A DNA stretch of 22,295 bases from Planctomycetota bacterium (GTDB taxonomy: Bacteria; Planctomycetota; UBA11346). The notes below the pieces were generated by a model, which saw nothing but the letters and a program-made list of their open reading frames with translations, did not search any database and was not told where the DNA came from. The position numbers and the translations under genes were made by a program. Shown here piece by piece: positions 16,711-22,295 of this stretch (the first letter of the stretch is position 1; every line of letters starts with the position of its first letter). The stretch is taken from assembly GCA_024641365.1 (NCBI GenBank), contig JAHEDF010000009.1, positions 1-22,295 of the forward strand, in the 5' to 3' direction.

Positions 16711-16862
16711 AACACGGTACGCCACATGCCATAATACGTGGTGCACCAGCGGAATAAGCTCAAAACGTTATCTTTATTCAAGGGATTAGATAAAATTAAG
16801 GTACATACGCAAGTAAACTAAACGGCGAGTTCTCTAAAAGAGCGTAAACAAATAAACGTTAT

Positions 16863-16968
16863 AAAAACCGTAGCTGTGCCCCAGCTGCAAGGCGCCCAAC
16901 AACGACGCATAGCGCTGCTATGCGAGGAGGAGGCAACGCCGCAGCTGGGGTGCAGCTACGGTTTTTTT
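16863..16968. terminator. Long near-palindromic hairpin, terminator and possible dispersed repeat
   Basis: Arms of 26 bases (16863-16888 and 16941-16966) pair at 24 positions, the only mismatch being a TG/TG step. GGCG/CGCC (16891-16894 with 16937-16940) continues the stem, and CGCATAGC/GCTATGCG (16906-16913 with 16917-16924) forms an apical hairpin with a 3-base loop. Outer A/T runs give a T-tract on both strands. It begins right after the AraC-type gene stop (read on the minus strand) and is an obvious terminator for it, but it is far larger than needed. The length and nested design suggest a mobile palindromic repeat recruited as a terminator. Confidence 0.75.
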
Positions 16969-16970
16969 AA

Positions 16971-17765
16971 TTATTTTGGTAATTTTGCCATGCGACTTGG
17001 CGCAGAACCATTCGCACGTTTCCAGGCGCGTGCAAAGGTGTCAGCACTGGGGAAACCACAGCGTTCAGCAACGGTTGCCACTGACATGCCATTAGCCAAT
17101 AAGCCGTTTGCTAACCATAATCGTGCCGTCGCTATCGCTTCTTTCGGTGGCACACCATAACCATCTGTAAAAATACGATACGCTTGTGCCCGCGATAATC
17201 CGCTCGCGCGAATTAAATCTTCGACGCGCACACGTCGATGTAAATTAGACCACAAACGTGCAATCATTTTTTGTAAGGCGGGATTTGCAAACGGCAGGTC
17301 ATCGACTGTTTCGCTTAATATTTGTTGAATTAATTCAATAAATCGCGCTCGACAGGTAGCATCATCGGATACCGATAATGTCGCATCCATTAACCGACGA
17401 CTTGGCTCACTTGGCAAACGTCCGCGCCATTCACGATCATGGTCACCAATTAATACATCGCTGCACGCAGGAAGAAATCCCTGTCCAAACCAAATACTAC
17501 CGCGACGTAATGGCTCATGACGATGCCATACACCTGCACCAAGTATTAATGCATGTCCTGGTGTTAAATCGATACTACGACCAGGCGCAACAATCCGCAC
17601 AACGCCTTCCAAACACACCACTGATGTTGGGGTGGCGTGTAAATGCCCGTCCCCAACTAATGGCGGTGGTGGGCCTTCTACCCAACGAGTTACTTGCGTG
17701 AGCTTTTCAGGGAGGTCGTCGATCAGACGCCACCAGCGGCGAAAGGTAGGATCCATGGCCGGCAA
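16971..17765 (-). CDS. AraC-family transcriptional regulator
   Basis: A 264-residue regulator with a cupin-like sensor region (about 35-95; HATPTSVVCLEGVVRIV, LTPGHALILGAGVWHRHEP) and a C-terminal double helix-turn-helix (about 163-262; VEDLIRASGLSRAQAYRIFTDGYGVPPKEAIATARLWLANGLL, then SVATVAERCGFPSADTFARAWKRANGSAPS). The second half matches the AraC/XylS consensus well. The sensor would bind a sugar or related ligand. The start is unsure: TTG at 17765 has GAGA nine bases upstream, while an ATG three codons in (17756) has no clear site. It is divergent from the galactokinase/MFS genes with a 148-base gap, the usual layout for a local activator. Confidence 0.9.
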   Translation of the reverse strand: MPAMDPTFRRWWRLIDDLPEKLTQVTRWVEGPPPPLVGDGHLHATPTSVVCLEGVVRIVAPGRSIDLTPGHALILGAGVWHRHEPLRRGSIWFGQGFLPACSDVLIGDHDREWRGRLPSEPSRRLMDATLSVSDDATCRARFIELIQQILSETVDDLPFANPALQKMIARLWSNLHRRVRVEDLIRASGLSRAQAYRIFTDGYGVPPKEAIATARLWLANGLLANGMSVATVAERCGFPSADTFARAWKRANGSAPSRMAKLPK

Positions 17766-17808
17766 TATGTCTCGTTTAAATCGGAAGGAAGCCCGTAATG
17801 CCTAAGCC

Positions 17809-17852
17809 CTCCATAGGAGACCATGCGGTGAATTTGGTATCATGGCTCCATA
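17809..17852. promoter_or_regulatory. Candidate AraC-type binding region between divergent genes
   Basis: CTCCATA occurs twice in direct orientation, at 17809-17815 and 17846-17852, 37 bases apart. GGAG-A-CCATG (17816-17825) is also the inverted repeat of CATGGCTCC (17841-17849) apart from a one-base bulge. AraC-family proteins often bind direct repeats in such gaps. No sure -35/-10 pair was found. Confidence 0.35.
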
Positions 17853-17913
17853 CTCAGTAAGAATGCGCAAAAAAGCAGGCAATCTGGGCGTTTTCACTTG
17901 GCATAGGTAGCAC

Positions 17914-19209
17914 ATGACTGTGAGCATCGATCCTTCTACGAGCCACCTGACAGCAGGCGAACTTTCGACTGACAGCGCGAAGTTGTCACTGTTTCAGGAA
18001 GCACACACGCTCTTGGGGCATACCCCAACTGCTGCGTGGTGGGTTCCTGGTCGCGTTGAAGTGCTTGGCAAACACACCGACTATGCTGGCGGCCAAGTAT
18101 TAAATTGCGCAACTGATGTGGGACTCATTGCTGTCGCTCGCGCACGAAAAGATAATGTAATTCATGTTAAGAGTGGCGATCATGCTGTAAGCATTCCGCT
18201 CACACCCGACGCTCAGGGTAATTCCGGATTTAGTACCTATGTCGCAGCAGTTGTACGTCGTTTAAGTCGTCATTTTCCCGGTTCTCAAACTGGATGCGAT
18301 CTTGCAATTACCAGTAATTTACCAGCTGCATCTGGCATGAGTTCGTCGTCCGCTTTTTCTATCGCTATTCATCATGCCATTGTTTTTTTTAATAATATTC
18401 TTGAGCATGAAAATTATAAGTCCGGCATTTCATCACATGAGGATTTAATTCCTTATTTAGGTGGACATGAAAATGGCGCTGGTTTTGGGAAGTTTGCAGG
18501 TGACGCAGGAGTTGGAACGAGTGGCGGATCGCAAGACCACGCTGCCATTATTGGATCAATTGCAGGTCATTTAAACCAATGGTCATTTGCTCCTTTTCAA
18601 CGACTTAATGCTATCGCATGGCCTGATTCGTTACATCTGTACGTTGCCGTAAGTGGCGTCTTAGCAGAAAAAAGCGCTGGTGCGCGCGACCAATTTAATT
18701 TAGTTGCCAATCGTGCACGCGACGCTTTAGCCGCATGGAATGCGGCGAGTGGCCGCAATGATGTATCGCTTGGCATGGCATTTCACCATGCTGGTTGTGA
18801 AGCCGTATTAGCAAAAATTACTGATCCGGATTTACGCTTACGTGCTGAGCAAACGGCAATTGAAACGACGGTTATTGTTCCCGGCGCCTGTGCAGCCTTG
18901 GCTGCTGACGATCACCAAGCATTTGGTGCATTAACTGCACGCTCACAAGCCATGGCTTCAACCCATTTGCATAATCAAATTACTGAAACGGTGACGCTTG
19001 TGTCGCTCGCCAAAGATCATGGTGCGGTTGCTGCCTCTGCATTTGGTGCTGGATTTGGCGGTTCGGTGTGGGCTGCATTTCCCGCAGATGCACAGGCCTC
19101 AATTGCATGGTTAAATACCTATCAACAACAATTTCCACAACATGGTCACATGTCACATGTCTATCGTATAAAACCAGGCAGCGGCGTCACGACCTTGGAA
19201 ATTCCATAA
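17914..19209 (+). CDS. galK: Galactokinase-family GHMP sugar kinase
   Basis: A 431-residue cytoplasmic GHMP kinase, most like galactokinase, which phosphorylates a sugar at C1 with ATP. Motif 1 is PGRVEVLGKHTDYAGG (45-60), motif 2 the ATP-binding LPAASGMSSSSAFS (136-149), and motif 3 AFGAGFGGSVW (376-386). D208 in GTSGGSQDHA is the probable catalytic base. Classical GalK has GEHTDY in motif 1; here lysine replaces the sugar-contacting glutamate, a form I recall from PVC and acidobacterial homologues. A TAGGT site five bases upstream supports the ATG. It is followed after 107 bases by a sugar transporter on the same strand with no terminator between, and it is divergent from an AraC-type regulator. 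The substrate may be galactose or another hexose, so the symbol is tentative. Confidence 0.85.
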   Translation: MTVSIDPSTSHLTAGELSTDSAKLSLFQEAHTLLGHTPTAAWWVPGRVEVLGKHTDYAGGQVLNCATDVGLIAVARARKDNVIHVKSGDHAVSIPLTPDAQGNSGFSTYVAAVVRRLSRHFPGSQTGCDLAITSNLPAASGMSSSSAFSIAIHHAIVFFNNILEHENYKSGISSHEDLIPYLGGHENGAGFGKFAGDAGVGTSGGSQDHAAIIGSIAGHLNQWSFAPFQRLNAIAWPDSLHLYVAVSGVLAEKSAGARDQFNLVANRARDALAAWNAASGRNDVSLGMAFHHAGCEAVLAKITDPDLRLRAEQTAIETTVIVPGACAALAADDHQAFGALTARSQAMASTHLHNQITETVTLVSLAKDHGAVAASAFGAGFGGSVWAAFPADAQASIAWLNTYQQQFPQHGHMSHVYRIKPGSGVTTLEIP

Positions 19210-19316
19210 TAACCGTTTTCACTTTCTCACTCGTTATTCTTAGACCTCATGGTAAATTCTTGATCATTAGCTCGCAGGCTCCTCAATAAAATGCAAATCG
19301 ATATGGAGATTCGCAC

Positions 19317-20945
19317 ATGACCACAATGCCAGCTGATATAAAACGATATCGCTTTCTTTTACTTGCGATGTCTGCAATGGGCGGCGCATTATACGGTTAT
19401 GATTTAGGCATTATTGGTGCTGCGCTCTTATATTTAAATAAAACTATTCAATTATCTGAGCAGCAAACTTCACTTATTGTTGCTGCCGTTTTAGCAGGCG
19501 GCACCGTGTCGTCACTCATTGCTGGTGCGCTCGCTGATTGGATTGGACGCCGCACATTAGCAATTTTAGCCAGCATTCTTTTTTTAATTAGTGTGGTGTT
19601 AATTTGTATAGCTGATGGGTTCGCATTATTGGCGAGTGGACGGTTATTACAGGGACTAAGTGCTGGTATGGTGGCTGTCGTAATTCCACTTTACTTAGCG
19701 GAATGTTTACCGGCAGACGTGCGTGGGCGCGGAACAGCTATTTTCCAATTAGCGTTAACTATTGGAATCATGCTTGCGATGGCAGTAGGCGCACTATTTG
19801 CCATGCATGTAGATCACGTTGCCACTCTTAATGATTCGGCTCAACTAGCCACAACACAAGATCATGCTTGGCGATGGATGTTTGCGACGGCTGCCATCCC
19901 TGGAATATTTTTCTTAATCGGCTGCTTCATTATTGTCGAATCACCGCGCTGGCTCCAACGTCGAGGCCGTTCTGCTGAAGCGCTGACCGCCCTGAAACGA
20001 TCGCTCCCACAGGAAGATGCTGAAAAAGAATTAGCAACTATTGCAACCAGCTTACCGAGTCAGGATACGCCCAAAGATTCATTGTTAAAACGACGTTATG
20101 TAATTCCATTTATTTTGGCATGCGCCGTCTTAGCCCTTACGCAGGCCACCGGCATTAACAGTATATTACAATATATTGTTATCATCTTGCGACAGTCAGG
20201 TCTGAGCGAATCAACGGCAGCAAATGCAGGACTTGCTGTTACTTTCGTAAATGTACTTTTCACTATTTTCGCACTCTTTTTGGTTGATCGCAAAGGACGC
20301 ACTTTCTTATTAAAAATTGGTACATCTGGAGTTGTCATTGCCTTAATTTTATGCGCTGCAATTTTTTATCGCTTTGAATCACATGCAGAAGATGTCACCG
20401 ATAAAATGAAAAGTCATCTTACTGCTGATGGATTTACTTTTACAGTTGAAAGCGCTGACACGACTCCTCAGCGTTTGACGATTGTTTATGACAAGGGTAA
20501 TGGCGCTACCATGGCGAGCGCTGCAAGCAGTGATCAAAACCCAACTATATCGATCACGCCAGATAAAGATAAACCCTTTTCAATTGTACGTGCACGCCTT
20601 GGACCTCAGCCAGATGTAAGTACTGGTTACTTAGTCATGGGAAGTTTAATGTTATTTATCGCATCATTTGCGATTGGTCCTGGTGTCTGCGTGTGGTTGG
20701 CGTTGTCTGAATTAATGCCGACACGAATTCGTTCGATGGGCATGGGCATTGCCCTGTTATTAAATCAAGGAGTAGCGACCAGTATTGCCGCTGTTTTCTT
20801 ACCGGTTGTTGGTAGCGTCGGCTATACCGTCATGTTCCTTGGTTGGGCAGGGGCTACCGTAATCTACTTTATTGTTGCCGCATTTATCTTACCGGAAACC
20901 AAAGGTCGCACGCTCGAAGAAATTGAAAGTCACTTCAATAAATAG
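19317..20945 (+). CDS. Sugar porter family MFS transporter
   Basis: A 542-residue inner-membrane transporter with 12 predicted helices, probably a proton-coupled sugar importer. Sugar-porter signatures are clear: GYDLGIIGAAL (27-37), DWIGRRT (74-80), RGRG (136-139), ESPRWLQRRGR (208-218), QATGIN (276-281) on helix 7, DRKGRT (324-329) and the closing PETKGRTLEEIE (526-537). The helix-7 motif begins TQ where XylE-type porters have QQ. Between helices 9 and 10 lies a periplasmic loop of about 85 residues (352-437) where the family normally has only a short turn, which accounts for the extra length over the usual 450-490. GGAG eight bases before the ATG is a good ribosome-binding site. It probably shares a transcript with the kinase gene. 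The sugar is unknown. Confidence 0.93.
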   Translation: MTTMPADIKRYRFLLLAMSAMGGALYGYDLGIIGAALLYLNKTIQLSEQQTSLIVAAVLAGGTVSSLIAGALADWIGRRTLAILASILFLISVVLICIADGFALLASGRLLQGLSAGMVAVVIPLYLAECLPADVRGRGTAIFQLALTIGIMLAMAVGALFAMHVDHVATLNDSAQLATTQDHAWRWMFATAAIPGIFFLIGCFIIVESPRWLQRRGRSAEALTALKRSLPQEDAEKELATIATSLPSQDTPKDSLLKRRYVIPFILACAVLALTQATGINSILQYIVIILRQSGLSESTAANAGLAVTFVNVLFTIFALFLVDRKGRTFLLKIGTSGVVIALILCAAIFYRFESHAEDVTDKMKSHLTADGFTFTVESADTTPQRLTIVYDKGNGATMASAASSDQNPTISITPDKDKPFSIVRARLGPQPDVSTGYLVMGSLMLFIASFAIGPGVCVWLALSELMPTRIRSMGMGIALLLNQGVATSIAAVFLPVVGSVGYTVMFLGWAGATVIYFIVAAFILPETKGRTLEEIESHFNK

Positions 20946-21231
20946 TCTTTAAAATCGCATGTCCCCGATCCGTGAAAAAGTAATTTCAGAACGGCCACGC
21001 CTTGTGCCAGCTTTTACAATAAACTCATAGCAAAAATTCCTGCGCGTTCGCCGCTGCGGATGGGACGATCCACCCAGACAACAAAATTGAAAGAATGGCA
21101 TAGCTAATTCGAGATTTTGGCAACGTTGGTGGGGCAACTAAAACCAAGGCGAAGGACGTCAGGGAATGTGGTATGAGTTCAATAATATAATTTTTTATCG
21201 CCGTGCTTAAAAGTAAATAAACGCGATTATT
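20946..21231. other. Intergenic region without a recognisable gene
   Basis: 286 bases between the transporter (+) and the histidine kinase (-), which converge. The left two thirds are GC-mixed and the last 60 bases very AT-rich. Short open frames occur on both strands (a 23-codon frame from 20959 (+), and 20949-21137 (-)), but neither shows a domain or a ribosome-binding site. No clear terminator hairpin is present, unusual for this window. It could be a decayed repeat or gene remnant. Confidence 0.4.
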
Positions 21232-22295
21232 TTATATTTGCCCGGCAATAACTTTACGGATACGTCCCAATAATTTTGACGCGGTAAATGGTTTTTCTAT
21301 AAATGCTTTCGTGCCCTCGGCCACACCATGTGCCAGCACGATATCTTCTGTGTATCCAGACATAAATAGCACACGTATGCTTGGGCGTTTCTTCATAATT
21401 TCATCAGCAACTTCACGCCCACCCATTACGGGCATCACCACATCCGTAAGTAAAACGTCAATATGTCCATTATATGCCATACTCATTTCTATTGCCTGTA
21501 TGCCATCAGCAACGGCTAATACTTTATAACCACTCGCTTCGAGTGTGTCTTTAGTAAATGATCTGACAGCCTCATCATCCTCAACTAATAAAATGGTCTC
21601 ATCGCCACGAACTGCTATGTGAGCAGTGCTATCCTTTTTACGCGCTTTCTCAATTTCGGATACTGCTCGCGGTAATAAAATTTCGAATATGGTGCCTAAG
21701 CCAACGCCTTCACTTTCAACGAAAATGTATCCTCCGGTTTGTCGCACAATGCCAAATACAACCGCAAGACCTAAACCGGTTCCCTTTCCCTCCGGTTTGG
21801 TCGTAAAAAATGGTTCGAATATCCGTTTGCGAACATCCGGTGTCATCCCCTCTCCAGTATCTTTTATTGACAAATATACATAGTCTCCGCGTGGCATCTC
21901 AGCATATCTTTTATCCGCATTAGTATCTAAGGTTAGGTTTTTCGTTGTAATTGTGATCATACCACCAGTGCGCATCGCATCACGAGCATTGACGGCTAAG
22001 TTCATCACTACTTGCTCAATTTGGTTTGCGTCGGATAAAATATTCCACGCATCTTTACTTAAATTAATTTCTAAAGTAATATGCTCCCCGATTAGGCGAC
22101 GTAATAAATTTTCAATGTCCTGCAAAACCGTATTTACTGCCAGATGCTGTGATTGCAGCACTTGTTTTCGACTAAATGCTAATAATTGATACGTTAATCC
22201 GGCTGCCCGCTGCGCTGCCTTCTTTATTTGTTCCACATGTCGTATATTTGCATCATTCGCCGACAGACGATTACTCAGTAATTCACTGTAACCCA
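21232..22295 (-). CDS. Hybrid sensor histidine kinase, C-terminal part (N-terminus outside window)
   Basis: About 353 codons are visible; the frame runs open through the right edge, so the true start and sensor domains lie beyond. The visible part opens with GYSELL, the end of a HisKA dimerisation helix; the phosphorylated histidine itself is just outside. Next is an HATPase_c domain with N box (NLAVNARDAM), DTGEGM, FEPFFTTK and GKGTGLGLAVV for ATP binding, then a C-terminal receiver domain (ETILLVEDDEAVR, phospho-acceptor aspartate in LLTDVVMPVMGG, lysine in FIEKPF). The layout fits a kinase that phosphorylates its own receiver, typically in a phosphorelay. An internal GTG at 22236 is not the start. 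No partner regulator or target is visible, and a link to the sugar genes is not supported. Confidence 0.93.
   Translation of the reverse strand, partial: GYSELLSNRLSANDANIRHVEQIKKAAQRAAGLTYQLLAFSRKQVLQSQHLAVNTVLQDIENLLRRLIGEHITLEINLSKDAWNILSDANQIEQVVMNLAVNARDAMRTGGMITITTKNLTLDTNADKRYAEMPRGDYVYLSIKDTGEGMTPDVRKRIFEPFFTTKPEGKGTGLGLAVVFGIVRQTGGYIFVESEGVGLGTIFEILLPRAVSEIEKARKKDSTAHIAVRGDETILLVEDDEAVRSFTKDTLEASGYKVLAVADGIQAIEMSMAYNGHIDVLLTDVVMPVMGGREVADEIMKKRPSIRVLFMSGYTEDIVLAHGVAEGTKAFIEKPFTASKLLGRIRKVIAGQI

Noticed and set aside
20949..21137. 62-codon frame on the minus strand
   Set aside because: Cys/Arg-rich, no family resemblance and no start signal; treated as chance.
1..22295. CRISPR array, tRNA, rRNA, phage or transposase gene
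   Set aside because: No regularly spaced repeats, cloverleaf, rRNA-like block or transposase motif was seen by eye on either strand; a dedicated search could still find a short RNA gene.
21232..22295. Link between the histidine kinase and the sugar genes
   Set aside because: It is convergent with the transporter, incomplete here, and its sensor domain is outside the window, so nothing supports a shared role.

Overview
The window looks like chromosomal DNA from a member of the PVC group (Planctomycetota, Verrucomicrobiota or Lentisphaerota). The evidence is family content: a multidomain protein ending in a PVC-type haem c domain, a DUF1080 (3-keto-disaccharide hydrolase) protein, a ThuA-like protein, a secreted PQQ-type beta-propeller, large prepilin-like proteins, and a sugar isomerase/oxidoreductase pair of the style common there. 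Base composition is moderate and AT-leaning. No ribosomal or tRNA gene is present to fix the phylum, so this placement rests on family recall.

Layout. (1) 273-4952 is a divergent sugar-metabolism locus. A DeoR-type repressor, a TIM-barrel sugar isomerase/epimerase and a Gfo/Idh/MocA oxidoreductase run leftwards. A phosphomannose-isomerase-like cupin protein runs rightwards. The 218-base divergent gap holds a GTGTCAC/GTGACAC inverted repeat plus a third half-site, a good operator candidate. (2) 5029-5189 is a compact 161-base element with imperfect terminal inverted repeats and several internal hairpins. (3) 5320-9158 holds two exported proteins reading rightwards, a DUF1080 hydrolase and a 1022-residue propeller/haem c protein, each with its own strong terminator. 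(4) 9217-13545 is a leftward three-gene prepilin operon in the order GspI/PilV-like, GspJ/PilW-like, GspK/PilX-like; the first protein is 682 residues, far larger than usual. (5) 14041-16626 is a secreted PQQ-type propeller (+) converging on a ThuA-like protein (-), with a shared bidirectional terminator. (6) 16863-16966 is a 104-base near-palindrome doubling as a terminator. (7) 16971-20945 has an AraC-type regulator divergent from a galactokinase-family kinase and a sugar-porter MFS transporter, a plausible uptake-and-phosphorylation unit. (8) The window ends inside a hybrid histidine kinase (-) whose N-terminus lies beyond the right edge.

How the genes may work together. Most of the metabolism seems aimed at carbohydrate. 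The exported DUF1080, ThuA-like and haem c proteins, with the cytoplasmic Gfo/Idh/MocA enzyme and isomerase, are family types that recur in oxidative (3-keto-sugar) glycoside catabolism. The galactokinase/MFS pair would import and phosphorylate a hexose. This joint role is inference; no substrate can be read from the sequence. Many genes or short operons end in long, near-perfect hairpins with T-tracts, so transcription units are well delimited. No CRISPR array, tRNA, rRNA, transposase gene or phage gene was seen.
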